A DNA stretch of 64,000 bases from Sphingobium wenxiniae (GTDB taxonomy: Bacteria; Pseudomonadota; Alphaproteobacteria; Sphingomonadales; Sphingomonadaceae): the NCBI RefSeq assembly GCF_007830065.1, contig NZ_VLKK01000009.1:84098-148097 (forward strand), given 5' to 3'. How positions within the stretch are numbered: position 1 is the first letter of the stretch; every line of letters starts with the position of its first letter. Under the pieces are notes generated by a model. It had not been told where the DNA came from, did not search any database, and worked only from the letters and a program-made list of their open reading frames with translations. Positions 7,007-18,559 of this stretch are shown here, in pieces. Both the position numbers and the translations under genes were made by a program.

Positions 7007-9874
7007 TCAATCGGCCAATGTGCCCATCTCCACCGGCAGGCCGACCGCGTCAAGCTGCGGCCGCACCAGTTTCGCATCGCCCACGACGACCCAGATCAGC
7101 CGGTCGGCGTTGATCGCCTCCCGCGCCGCCTTGTCCATGTCCGCCGCCTTCATGGCGCGATAGGTGGCGGGCAGCGTCTCGTAATAATTGTCCGGCCGCC
7201 CCAGCAAGTCGTTCCGCATCATCGCGCCCAGCAGATCGGTCGATGTTTCGAAACTGCCCGGCAGGGAGAGAATCTGGCTGTTGATGGTCTGGTTCCGCTC
7301 AGCTTCCGTGATGCCCTTGGCGGTCAGGAAGTCGCCGATGTCCTTGCGCGCGGCGATGATCGACTCGCCGGTCTTGTCGGTCTGCACCGGGGCATAGACC
7401 AGCAGCGGGATCGTCTCCTTGACGCCGGGCAGCGCGGTCCCGGCATAATAGGCCCAGCCCTTCGTTTCGCGCAGGTCCATGATGAGGCGGGATGTCGTGC
7501 TGCCGCCCAGCACTTCATTGGCAGTGATGAGGTCGACCGGATTGTCCATGCCCTGCTTGTTGGTAAGCACGCCGGCCAGGATCATCGATTGCGGGCTCTG
7601 CGGCTTGTCGACCAATATGATTCGCGCCGGACGGGCCATGCGATCCATGCGGAACAGCTTCGTCCCCTTTTGCGCGGCAGGCGCCTTCCAGTCGCCGAAG
7701 CGCTTTTCCAGCAGCGGCATGATCTCCGCCAGCGTCGTATCGCCGGTGACGAAGATCGTCGCATTGTCGGGCCGCAGCCATGTGTCATGGAAGGCGGTCA
7801 GATCCTGCCGCACTACCGCCTTCACGCCGCTTTCCGTGCCGGAGCCGGTGAAGGGAATGCCATAGGGATGCGCCTGCCCGTAAAGCAGCGGCGGCAGCAG
7901 GCGCTGCGCAATAGGCATCGGCTCGGTCTTTTCCGCCGCGATCCGCGTCAGAAGCTGGCCGCGCAGCCGCTCCACCTCCTTGGGATCGAAGGCCGGGTTG
8001 CGGACGATATCGGACAGCAGGCCCAGCGACGCGTCCAGATTGGGCTTGAGCGCATAGAGTCCGACCGTGGTGCTATCCATGCCGTTCTTCGCGCCGATGG
8101 AGGCGCCCAGCCGTTCCTGCTCCTCAGCGATCTGCACGGAACTGCGCGTCTTGGTGCCTTCATCCAGCAGCGCGGTCGTCAGCGCCGCCGTGCCCAGCTT
8201 CGCCTTGTCGTCCGCCGCGTTGCCCGCGTCGAAGGAGACGGACACACGCACCACCGGCACCGTCGCGCGGCGGGCGAAGACGATGGGGATGCCATTCTTG
8301 AGCTTGGCATGTTCGACCTTCGGGAAGACGAGGTCGGCGACCGGCTCGATCGGCGGCTCGGCGATCCTGGTCGGCGCGGGCGGCTGCGCGGCGACGGGCG
8401 CGGGCGCCTTGGGATCGCGGAAATAAGCGGGCTTGTGCGTCGCGTTGCCGGCCAGCGCATTATCCTCCGCCGACCGCTCGCCGGGCGCGACCGTCAGGCG
8501 GAAGACGGGACGGCTCAGCCACTTGCGCGCGGCTTCGCTCACCGATTGCGGCGTGGCGGCGGCATAGGCGGCGAGGTCTTTCTTATATTTGCCCGGATCG
8601 CCCGAATAGACCGCGCCTTCGGCCAGCGTCACCGCCTTGCCGCTGAAACCGCCGACCTTCTCCAGCCCCGAAATCGTGCCCGACACCTGCTGCGTCGCGG
8701 CGCGGAGCACTTCGTCGTTGCTCGGCCCCTTGGCGAGATAGTCGGCGAGAAGCTGGTCCAGCCGCTTGCCGACCGCGACCGGGTCCGCGCCCGGCTTCAC
8801 GTCCACGGTGATCTCGGCAATGCTGAGCTTCTCGAAAGGCTGGATGCTGGCCTTGACCGCGACGGCGACCTTCTCCTCCTTCACCAGGATATTGTCGAGC
8901 CGCGAAGACCCCAGCCCGCCAAAGACCGACATCGCCAGATCGAGTTGCTGCAGGTCGGGCGAATTGACCCCCGGCACGATCCAGTTCCGGTAAAGGCGCG
9001 TGGCGGCGACATTATCGTGCATCACCTTCTCGACATCCTGCCCCAGCGTCGGGACGGTTGCGTCGACATCCTGCGGCGCGGGACCGGCGGCGACGTTGCC
9101 GAACCATTTTTCGGCCTTCGCCTTCGCGGTCGCCACATCGATGTCGCCTGCCAGCACCAGCACGGCATTATTCGGACCGTAATGCGTCTTGAACCAGTTC
9201 TGCACGTCGCCAAGGCTGGCCGCGTTCAGGTCCGCCATCGAGCCGATGGTGGAATGGCGATAGGGATGCCCTTCAGGCAGCATCGCTGCAAGCTGGGCAT
9301 ATTCGACGAGGCCATAAGGCTCATTCTCGCCCATGCGCTTTTCGTTCTGGACGACACCGCGTTGGGTATCGAGCTTTACCTGCGTCACCGCGCCCAGCAG
9401 ATGCCCCATCCGGTCGGATTCCAGGAACAGCGCCCGGTCGAGCGCGCCAGTCGGCACCGTTTCGAAATAGTTGGTGCGGTCGAACCAGGTCGTGCCGTTC
9501 CAGTCGGTCGCGCCGATATCCTCCAGCCGCCCGAAGAAGGGGCCGTCCGCATTTTCCGAGCCATAGAACATGAGATGCTCGAACAGATGGGCAAAGCCGG
9601 TCTTGCCCGCCGGTTCGAAACGCGATCCGACATGATACCAAACGGATATGGCCACGACCGGCGCCTTGCGATCGGTATGGACGATGACGCGCAGGCCGTT
9701 CCTGAGCGTGAACTGCTCATAGGGAATGTCGACCTTCGCCACGAGGCTGGAGAGCGGCGCGGGCGCGGCGGCGGCGGTCGAGGGCGCGGCCATGGCGGCG
9801 GCGGGCATAACGAACGCGAGCGAAGACAAGCCGAGCATCCATGCTGCACGACGCGACGAGGAGAAAAGGATCAT
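7007..9874 (-). CDS. M16-family zinc metalloprotease (two-domain, pitrilysin-like)
   Basis: Secreted or periplasmic peptidase of family M16, 955 residues, with an N-terminal signal ending near AMAA-PST (about residue 30). The inverted zinc motif HxxEH is His96-Leu-Phe-Glu99-His100, in the active N-terminal half; the third ligand Glu is expected about 70-80 residues later in the VVQNEKRMGENEPYG region. The second M16 half (from about residue 510, LKNGIPIVFARRATVPVVRV) lacks the motif and is the usual inactive, closing half. An M28 aminopeptidase is encoded divergently, and a small protein gene follows in the same direction. Peptide substrates are unknown. Confidence 0.92.
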   Translation of the reverse strand: MILFSSSRRAAWMLGLSSLAFVMPAAAMAAPSTAAAAPAPLSSLVAKVDIPYEQFTLRNGLRVIVHTDRKAPVVAISVWYHVGSRFEPAGKTGFAHLFEHLMFYGSENADGPFFGRLEDIGATDWNGTTWFDRTNYFETVPTGALDRALFLESDRMGHLLGAVTQVKLDTQRGVVQNEKRMGENEPYGLVEYAQLAAMLPEGHPYRHSTIGSMADLNAASLGDVQNWFKTHYGPNNAVLVLAGDIDVATAKAKAEKWFGNVAAGPAPQDVDATVPTLGQDVEKVMHDNVAATRLYRNWIVPGVNSPDLQQLDLAMSVFGGLGSSRLDNILVKEEKVAVAVKASIQPFEKLSIAEITVDVKPGADPVAVGKRLDQLLADYLAKGPSNDEVLRAATQQVSGTISGLEKVGGFSGKAVTLAEGAVYSGDPGKYKKDLAAYAAATPQSVSEAARKWLSRPVFRLTVAPGERSAEDNALAGNATHKPAYFRDPKAPAPVAAQPPAPTRIAEPPIEPVADLVFPKVEHAKLKNGIPIVFARRATVPVVRVSVSFDAGNAADDKAKLGTAALTTALLDEGTKTRSSVQIAEEQERLGASIGAKNGMDSTTVGLYALKPNLDASLGLLSDIVRNPAFDPKEVERLRGQLLTRIAAEKTEPMPIAQRLLPPLLYGQAHPYGIPFTGSGTESGVKAVVRQDLTAFHDTWLRPDNATIFVTGDTTLAEIMPLLEKRFGDWKAPAAQKGTKLFRMDRMARPARIILVDKPQSPQSMILAGVLTNKQGMDNPVDLITANEVLGGSTTSRLIMDLRETKGWAYYAGTALPGVKETIPLLVYAPVQTDKTGESIIAARKDIGDFLTAKGITEAERNQTINSQILSLPGSFETSTDLLGAMMRNDLLGRPDNYYETLPATYRAMKAADMDKAAREAINADRLIWVVVGDAKLVRPQLDAVGLPVEMGTLAD

Positions 9875-9909
9875 GAGCGCCTCATGGGGATCAGTGGATC
9901 ATATGGCCG

Positions 9910-9981
9910 GGAAAGGACCGGTCTTTCCGCAGCATAGCGGGGCGTTCTATCGACGCAATACGCTTTCCGCTGGACAGCGGA
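9910..9981. promoter_or_regulatory. inverted repeats between two divergent peptidase genes
   Basis: The 154-bp gap between the divergent M16 and M28 genes holds two dyads. One is a near-perfect palindrome at 9910-9928 (GGAAAG, bulged G, ACC, GGT, CTTTCC). The other is TCCGCT-GGAC-AGCGGA at 9966-9981. They could be operators for one or both genes. No strong sigma-70 boxes were recognised. Confidence 0.3.
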
Positions 9982-10028
9982 GATGCGCCGGATAGGTTCG
10001 GCGGCCCAACCATGAAGCAGAGTTCCCC

Positions 10029-11666
10029 ATGGCCCTTCGCACCGCCCTTCTTGCCACCGTTCTTGCCCTTGCCGTCCCCGGAATGGCGGCGGGGCAGGAC
10101 AAGCCCGCCTTTTCCGCCGATGCGATCCGCGCGGATGTGAGCTTTCTGGCGGACGACCTGCTGGAAGGGCGCGATGGCGGCACGCGGGGCTATGACATTG
10201 CGGCGCGCTATGTCGCGGCGCGCTTCACCGCATTGGGGCTGGAGCAGGCCGTGCCCGATAGCTGGTATCAGCCGGTGACGCTGGCCGTGGCGACGCTAGA
10301 CAAGGACAGCGCCGCCACGCTCACCATCGGCGGCAGGCGGTTCGACAATGGCGGCGATGTCGTCATGGGCGCGTCCGGGCGGGAACCTGTGCAGGATCTG
10401 GAGGCGGACGCGGTCTTCGTCGGCTACGGCCTCCGGTCGGATCGGGAGAAGATCGACGATTATGCGGGTCTCGACCTCCGGGACAAATGGGCCGTGGCGC
10501 TGTCCGGCGCTCCCGTGGGAATGCCGAGCGAGATCGGCGCGCATCTGGCCGCCGAAAAGGCGATGGCGGCGCAGAAGGCGGGGGCCATCGGCCTGATCAC
10601 CATTCCAAGCCCCGGCCTGCTGGCGCGAACGCCATGGGACAGGCTGAAGGAGCGGGCGAACGATCCCAGCGTGGGATGGATGCAGCCCGATGGGCGGCTC
10701 TACGTCCGCACGCCGGGAATAAGAGGATCGGCCTATGCCCATGACGGGGCAGCAGAGGCTTTGCTCGCCGGGTCCGGGCGGACGCTGGCGGCGATCCGGG
10801 CGGAAGCGGGGAAGAAAGGCTGGCGGCCCAGGGGCTTCGCGCTGAAACCGCTGGTCCGCATCGAGCGCAGGAGCAGCGTGGCGACAGCGCCCAGCAGCAA
10901 CGTGCTGGCGGTGCTGCCCGGCTCCGATCCGGCGCTGGCGGGGGAATATGTGCTGCTGATGGCGCATCTCGACCATGTCGGGGTAAAGCCGGATACGCCG
11001 GGCAAGGACAAGATCTACAACGGCGCGATGGACAATGCGTCGGGCATCGCGACCATGCTGGCGGTGGCGAAAGCCTTTGCGGAGAGTGGGGCACGGCCGA
11101 AACGCTCCATCCTCTTCGCGGCGGTGACGGCGGAAGAGGACGGGCTGCTGGGGTCGCAATATCTGGCGAAGCATCCTGTCCTGCCTGCGGGCGGAAAGCT
11201 GGTGGGCGTGGTCAATCTGGACATGCCGATCCTGACCTACGACTTTCAGGATCTGGTGGCTTTCGGCGCGGAACATTCGACGCTGGGACCGATCGTGGAG
11301 AAGGCGGCGAAATCCGAAGGCATCGCCCTGTCGCCCGATCCTCTGCCTGCGGAAGGATTGTTCACGCGTTCGGACCATTACCGCTTCGTCGAGGAGGGCG
11401 TGCCTTCGGTGTTCCTGATGACGGGCTTTGCCGGGCCGGGAAAGGCGGCGTTCGAGCATTTCCTCAAGACCGACTACCACAAGCCGTCCGACCAGATCGA
11501 CCTGCCCTTCCACTGGGAGGCGGCGGCGAAGTTCGCGCGGGTGAACTATGCTATTGCGCGGGAGATCGCCGATGCGGCGGAGGCGCCGCGCTGGTATAAG
11601 GACGACTTCTTCGGCGACGCCTTCGCGGCGGATCAGCCCAAGGTGGCGAAACCATCAATGAAATAG
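10029..11666 (+). CDS. M28-family aminopeptidase
   Basis: Exported zinc-dependent exopeptidase of family M28, 545 residues, with a signal peptide cleaved near GMAAGQ (about residue 21). A PA (protease-associated) insertion probably spans about 120-250, and the catalytic M28 domain follows. The expected zinc ligands are visible in order: His313 in MAHLDHVG, bridging Asp335 in GAMDNASG, Glu369/Glu370 in TAEEDG, Asp398 in NLDMP, and a late His in TRSDHYRF. The ATG at 10029 has only a weak upstream ribosome-binding site. It is transcribed away from the M16 protease gene, so the pair may form a periplasmic peptide-degrading unit (inference). Confidence 0.93.
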   Translation: MALRTALLATVLALAVPGMAAGQDKPAFSADAIRADVSFLADDLLEGRDGGTRGYDIAARYVAARFTALGLEQAVPDSWYQPVTLAVATLDKDSAATLTIGGRRFDNGGDVVMGASGREPVQDLEADAVFVGYGLRSDREKIDDYAGLDLRDKWAVALSGAPVGMPSEIGAHLAAEKAMAAQKAGAIGLITIPSPGLLARTPWDRLKERANDPSVGWMQPDGRLYVRTPGIRGSAYAHDGAAEALLAGSGRTLAAIRAEAGKKGWRPRGFALKPLVRIERRSSVATAPSSNVLAVLPGSDPALAGEYVLLMAHLDHVGVKPDTPGKDKIYNGAMDNASGIATMLAVAKAFAESGARPKRSILFAAVTAEEDGLLGSQYLAKHPVLPAGGKLVGVVNLDMPILTYDFQDLVAFGAEHSTLGPIVEKAAKSEGIALSPDPLPAEGLFTRSDHYRFVEEGVPSVFLMTGFAGPGKAAFEHFLKTDYHKPSDQIDLPFHWEAAAKFARVNYAIAREIADAAEAPRWYKDDFFGDAFAADQPKVAKPSMK

Positions 11667-11695
11667 CGAAGGGATGCGTTTTTTTCGGTTCCGAC

Positions 11696-11743
11696 AGGAT
11701 AATATCCTAACGCCTCTTGTGTTGCCTTTTAGCAACACTACAT
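11696..11743 (+). promoter_or_regulatory. clpB upstream region: two dyads and a possible heat-shock promoter
   Basis: The 105 bases before clpB hold a 13-bp palindrome AGGATA-A-TATCCT (11696-11708). They also hold a perfect inverted repeat GTGTTGC-CTTTTA-GCAACAC (11719-11738). A CTTG at 11716-11719 followed after about 17 bases by ACTACAT resembles the alphaproteobacterial sigma-32 pattern, though the match is weak. The repeat is not the CIRCE element. ClpB is normally RpoH-controlled, which makes a heat-shock promoter here likely. Confidence 0.35.
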
Positions 11744-11771
11744 CGCGAACAGCTTTTACGAAGGGGATGAC

Positions 11772-14351
<2,580 letters not shown>

Positions 14352-14369
14352 TCCCACCCTTTAGCGAAA

Positions 14370-14395
14370 AAAGGGGGGCATATGCCCCCCTTTTC
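14370..14395. terminator. bidirectional terminator between clpB and TonB receptor gene
   Basis: Perfect 26-base palindrome: AAAAGGGGGGCAT (14370-14382) and ATGCCCCCCTTTT (14383-14395). It has A-runs on the left and T-runs on the right, so it serves both converging genes. It sits 18 bp after the clpB stop and 21 bp from the receptor stop. Confidence 0.9.
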
Positions 14396-14416
14396 TTTTG
14401 ATACTGAAAACTGTGC

Positions 14417-17401
14417 TCAAAACAACTTGCCGGTTTGCAGCTTCACACCTGCATAAAGGAAGCGGCCTACACCGGAAATCGGATAGCTGAGTTCTCCCAG
14501 GTCCGGCGTCTGATCCGTGAAATTGTTGATCCCCGCATAAACCTGGAACCTGTCATCGACTTCATAGGCGAAGCGGATGTCATGTTGCTGAAGCTCCTTG
14601 TACCAGACATATTTAGGATCGACGAGATCGGGATTGCCGGTCAATTCCTCCGTCAGATAGCGGCGGGTCTTGCTGGAATAGGTGAAAGTATAGTTGGCGG
14701 TGAACTTGTTCAGTTTCCACACCAGGTCCAATGTACCGCGCCACCGGGGATTGTAAGCCTCCAAAATGTCATTATCGATCTCAGCACCGATGGAAGGAAC
14801 TTCCGTCTTCCTGTCCAGATAGCCACCGATCAGGTTGATATTGAAGGTGCCGAGATTGTCGCTGGGCGAAAACACGTAGCGGATGGAGAAATCCGCGCCA
14901 GCCGTCCGCAGTGCAGCCACATTCTGCGGTCGCACATTGAAACCGATGCGACGCTGGATATCGTTGCCGTCACCCAGGACGAAGCCCGTTGCCGGATCAC
15001 GGAATATATTCTCGCAGAACACATTTTCGGCGGTGGGCTGATCCACGCAAAGCCGCGCCAATTCGGTCGGCGTGGGCGTATTGACGGCATTTTTGATCTT
15101 AATGTCGTACCAGTCGAAAGTGAGTGTCAGACCGGGAATGAACCGGGGTTGCAACACGAGGCCCGCCGTCCACGACTTAGCCGTTTCCTCCGTCAGCAAC
15201 GGATTGCCGCCGGTCGTTCCGCGCCGGGTCGTATTGACCGAGGGAACGGTGGAAGGCGTGAAATTGGCAATCTCGTCCGGGGTCAGGCCAAGGCCGGACA
15301 AAATGGTGGCGCAATTCGCGCGGCGATATTGCGTGCCCTCATCCAGTCGCCTGAAATCGCAGGGGTCCTGAACCTGAAGGAACGTGCCCGTCGCGGGCTG
15401 AAACAGTTCGCCGATATTGGGCGCGCGCACCGCCTGCGAATAGGACCCACGGAACCGCAGATCGGGGATCGGCGCATAAATGCCGTCCACCTTCCATGTG
15501 GTCGTCTTGCCTACGGTGCTATAGTCCGAAAAACGTATCGCACCTCCGACCGAGAGCAGATGGGCGAAACGCATATTGGACAGGATCGGCGCGTTCACCT
15601 CGCCGAAAAATTCCTTCACGTTGAAACGCCCGCCGCTGATAGGTAGCGCAGCGAAGTCACGGAATTCGCCGTTCTGAATCAGCGCATCAGGCGTCTCGCG
15701 GCTCTTTTCGCGACGATATTCGCCTCCCAGCGCGAAACCGAAGGAACCGCCGCCGGGGAAGGTGAAAACCGAATCCAGGTTGCCCGAAACAGACCCGGTC
15801 ACCACTTCCTGCGAAATCTTGGAGCGGCTGACATTGTCGGCCAGCACGAAGGCGAGCGCTTCAGGATCGGCCACGCCATTACCCAAAACATTGAGCGGAC
15901 GACAGGCGCTACCCGCGCCCGGCGTGAAGGTTGTGGCAGGACCGCCAAAATTATCCGGATCGATGACACCGCCATAGGCAAGCGTCGATCGGCAGACGAT
16001 ATCCCCCGTCACAGGATCACGCACCGCATCCAGCGCCGCATAGTAGCGGTCGCCGATCAGATTGGCGGTCTGACGGTTACGGACCTTGGTTTCGCCATAG
16101 ATATAGGAAACATCATAGTTGAGATTGTCGGTAATTGCGCCGTCAAAGCCGAGCACGATACGCTTGGTCTTGCGCTTTACGGTTTCGCCGCGAATGCCGA
16201 AGTCGTAATTGTCACGCGATACCAAGGCACCGTCCGGCGCGGCGCCTGCACCAAACCGTTCGGCCAGATAAGCATTGTCCGGCTGAAGATAAGTGAAGAA
16301 ATCGAAGCTGGGCTGAGCCACGGAATAGGCTTTGGTCTCGACATATTTGCCCTCTGCATAGAAGCGGATGGCGGGGGAGAATTCATAGCTGGCCAGCATA
16401 TTAAACATGTGCCGGTTCTGCGATGGTTGAAGATCGCCGAAATAGCCGGCAACCGGCGTGTTCGATCCGCCGACCGCACGCGCATTACCGCCGATCAGGA
16501 TTTGCCCTCGATCATAAGGAAGACCGCTGCCGGTAAAATCGGGGATGCCGTCGAGATCGAGATCCACGGCACCATCGGGCGAACTGTCGGCCCAGGTCAG
16601 ATTGCTATAGGGAATCCGATCAGGAACGTTGGGATCATCATCCAAGTCATCCTGATTCTGGAGAATTTCCCTATATTTCGCCGGATTTCCCGAAAATCCG
16701 CGCGCAATGGGGCTAAGACGATCGGACTTATTATATTCATATGCAACCGCAATGTTGCCGCGCCCTTCCGCGAAATTCTTGCCTGCCGTCACGCTGAAAT
16801 AGCGATTGGCTGCGTCACCCTTGGACGAAATGCCGGATTGGGCGCGCGCGGTCAGTCCTTCGAAATTGCGCTTGAGCACGAAATTGACCACGCCCGACAC
16901 GCCATCCGCGCCGTAAATCGCCGATGCGCCACCCGTTAGAACATCAACCCGTTCGATCAGATCTTCGGGAATAGTGTTGATATCCACAGCCGCCGAATTG
17001 GCGATGCCGGCGACGTGGCGCTTGCCGTTCACCAGAACGAGTGTCCGCTCCTCCCCCAGATTGCGGAGATTGAGCAGGTTGACGCCCGTTTCACCAAAGC
17101 CCGCGTCCGCGCCTCCGGACAGCGAACTGCCGGTGGAAGCCGAAAGTGCGGGATTACGCAAAAGAATATCGGTCAGGTTGGTCCGGCCTGTCTGCTCGAT
17201 CTGTTCGGCAGAAACCGCCACGATGGGATTGGCGACGTCCAGTTCCGGTCGCGCAATACGCGAACCCGTAACGACAATTATCGGTTCATCTTCCCGTTGG
17301 GTCGATTCCTGCGCCATGGCATAGGATGAAATCAAAGCCATGCCGATAGCGATCGACCCAGCACTGTTCCGCAAACTTGCTGTTTTCGATATGATTTTCA
17401 C
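14417..17401 (-). CDS. TonB-dependent receptor (first of a paralogous pair)
   Basis: Outer-membrane active transporter energised by TonB. I place the start at GTG 17401 (VKIISKTASLR), giving 994 residues: AGGGA lies 8 bases before it and the same GTG and leader recur in the paralogue at 21535. A longer frame with an upstream start is unlikely. A signal peptide ends near YAMAQ, then comes a TonB-box-like EPIIVVTGSR. The plug domain spans about 45-170 with FVLKRNFEGLTARAQSG, and a 22-strand barrel ends in the aromatic residue expected by the Bam machinery (GKLF). The substrate is unknown; the neighbouring oxygenase may act on the same compound. Confidence 0.9.
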   Translation of the reverse strand: MKIISKTASLRNSAGSIAIGMALISSYAMAQESTQREDEPIIVVTGSRIARPELDVANPIVAVSAEQIEQTGRTNLTDILLRNPALSASTGSSLSGGADAGFGETGVNLLNLRNLGEERTLVLVNGKRHVAGIANSAAVDINTIPEDLIERVDVLTGGASAIYGADGVSGVVNFVLKRNFEGLTARAQSGISSKGDAANRYFSVTAGKNFAEGRGNIAVAYEYNKSDRLSPIARGFSGNPAKYREILQNQDDLDDDPNVPDRIPYSNLTWADSSPDGAVDLDLDGIPDFTGSGLPYDRGQILIGGNARAVGGSNTPVAGYFGDLQPSQNRHMFNMLASYEFSPAIRFYAEGKYVETKAYSVAQPSFDFFTYLQPDNAYLAERFGAGAAPDGALVSRDNYDFGIRGETVKRKTKRIVLGFDGAITDNLNYDVSYIYGETKVRNRQTANLIGDRYYAALDAVRDPVTGDIVCRSTLAYGGVIDPDNFGGPATTFTPGAGSACRPLNVLGNGVADPEALAFVLADNVSRSKISQEVVTGSVSGNLDSVFTFPGGGSFGFALGGEYRREKSRETPDALIQNGEFRDFAALPISGGRFNVKEFFGEVNAPILSNMRFAHLLSVGGAIRFSDYSTVGKTTTWKVDGIYAPIPDLRFRGSYSQAVRAPNIGELFQPATGTFLQVQDPCDFRRLDEGTQYRRANCATILSGLGLTPDEIANFTPSTVPSVNTTRRGTTGGNPLLTEETAKSWTAGLVLQPRFIPGLTLTFDWYDIKIKNAVNTPTPTELARLCVDQPTAENVFCENIFRDPATGFVLGDGNDIQRRIGFNVRPQNVAALRTAGADFSIRYVFSPSDNLGTFNINLIGGYLDRKTEVPSIGAEIDNDILEAYNPRWRGTLDLVWKLNKFTANYTFTYSSKTRRYLTEELTGNPDLVDPKYVWYKELQQHDIRFAYEVDDRFQVYAGINNFTDQTPDLGELSYPISGVGRFLYAGVKLQTGKLF

Positions 17402-17784
17402 TGTCCAGTCCCTTGCTCTGGAGTTCGAGAGAATGTTCTGCTCTCTCAACAATCACGCGATAGGGATTTATGTCCGACAGCATCCCGCGCATGAGTGGCT
17501 TTGAAACTGCGGATGGTGAAAGGAACTGTAAAGACAGAGAAAATGACTCAAGTTGATTATGCTGCAAACTGTAGCAAATCTATCACAGTGTTTCTGCTTA
17601 GCGCTAATTAGAAATTATATTATAACGATAAAATAAAAATAGAAATTATATGATGTTTGATTTGTCATAGTAATAATTTTATAAAATGATTTATTTAAAA
17701 TATACATAGCTCAAATAATATAGACTATATTTCTATATATTATGTTATTTATATTGATAAAATACAATATAGGTAAGATTATTT
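17402..17784. promoter_or_regulatory. AT-rich divergent intergenic region with direct repeat
   Basis: This 383-bp gap separates the divergent receptor and oxygenase genes. Bases 17402-17535 form the receptor leader, similar to that of the second receptor. From about 17590 to 17784 the sequence is extremely AT-rich compared with the surrounding genome. The 12-mer TAGAAATTATAT occurs twice (17609-17620 and 17640-17651), with starts 31 bp apart, about three helical turns. No clean promoter could be fixed in such AT-rich DNA. Confidence 0.6.
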
Positions 17785-18504
17785 ATGAATATATCCTATA
17801 AGATAAATTCAAATCTTAATTTAGAGATAATAAAAGACACCTATATGTCAGCTGGACGAGTTAGAATTTCCGATTTCCTTGATCCTTCTTTTGCTGGCGC
17901 ATTATTATCTGCCCTCGCGCAACGCGCCGACTGGATGCAAGTCATCAATTCCGGTGACAGGATATTTGAACTGTCCCGAGAATTGAGGCGATCCTTTGAC
18001 GACGATAGAAACAAAAATCTCGAGGAAGCAATCAATAATAGCGCCCGATACGGGTTCCAATATCGCTATGAAACCATCCGTGTTCCTGATGATATAGGTC
18101 AAAGAAACCCGGACGATATCCTCCATTTTTTCGTCAATTTCATGAATTCCCGGCCTGTTATCGAATTCATGCGCGAAATCACGGGCGATGAAGAGGTTGA
18201 CTTTGTGGATGCACAAGCCACGGCTTATGGATCAGGCGATTTCCTGTCGCGTCATAACGACGCCATCGACGGCAAGCATAGACGCGCGGCCTATGTTCTT
18301 GGTCTCACTCAATCATGGCGATTTGAATGGGGCGGCCTGCTCATGTTTCATGAAGGAGAAACCGCCTCCGCCTGGCTGCCGACCTTCAACGGCCTGAGTC
18401 TGTTTGCCGTTCCTCAAGATCACAGTGTAAGTCTGGTGACACCCTTTGCCGATCAACGCCGCTATTCAGTCACCGGCTGGCTAAGGTCGTTCCACAAGAA
18501 ATAG
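17785..18504 (+). CDS. 2OG-Fe(II) oxygenase (prolyl-4-hydroxylase-like)
   Basis: Predicted cytosolic non-haem iron dioxygenase using 2-oxoglutarate. The 239-residue protein has the double-stranded beta-helix motif His157-x-Asp159 (SRHNDAIDG), distal His213 (PQDHSVSLV) and Arg226 (RRYSVTGWL), the residues that bind iron and 2-oxoglutarate. The first 20 residues are AT-rich and lower in confidence; an alternative start is the ATG at 17845. In sphingomonads and related bacteria such genes accompany TonB-dependent receptors, often with tryptophan halogenase-like genes, but no halogenase is nearby here. The gene lies between two paralogous receptors and ends 55 bp from the second. The substrate is unknown. 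Confidence 0.85.
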   Translation: MNISYKINSNLNLEIIKDTYMSAGRVRISDFLDPSFAGALLSALAQRADWMQVINSGDRIFELSRELRRSFDDDRNKNLEEAINNSARYGFQYRYETIRVPDDIGQRNPDDILHFFVNFMNSRPVIEFMREITGDEEVDFVDAQATAYGSGDFLSRHNDAIDGKHRRAAYVLGLTQSWRFEWGGLLMFHEGETASAWLPTFNGLSLFAVPQDHSVSLVTPFADQRRYSVTGWLRSFHKK

Positions 18505-18537
18505 ATAAGGGGCAGAGTTCCCACTCCGCCCCTTATC
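18504..18537. terminator. hairpin between converging oxygenase and receptor genes
   Basis: Long stem GATAAGGGGC-AGAGT (18504-18518), loop TCCC, and ACTCC-GCCCCTTATC (18523-18537), with one mismatch in the inner arm. The oxygenase stop codon forms the first base of the stem. On the minus strand it is followed by TATTTCTTG, fairly U-rich, so it can also end the receptor transcript. Confidence 0.75.
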
Positions 18538-18559
18538 CCCAATATAGACTAGACGCGGA

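Noticed and set aside
6641..9937. Plus-strand open frame of 1098 codons opposite the M16 protease
   Set aside because: It is a mirror of the protease gene; the translation is rich in Arg, His, Gln and Ala with no domain. The minus-strand protein has a signal peptide and HxxEH motif.
11719..11738. Inverted repeat considered as a CIRCE element
   Set aside because: CIRCE is TTAGCACTC-N9-GAGTGCTAA; this is GTGTTGC-N6-GCAACAC, different in sequence and spacing.
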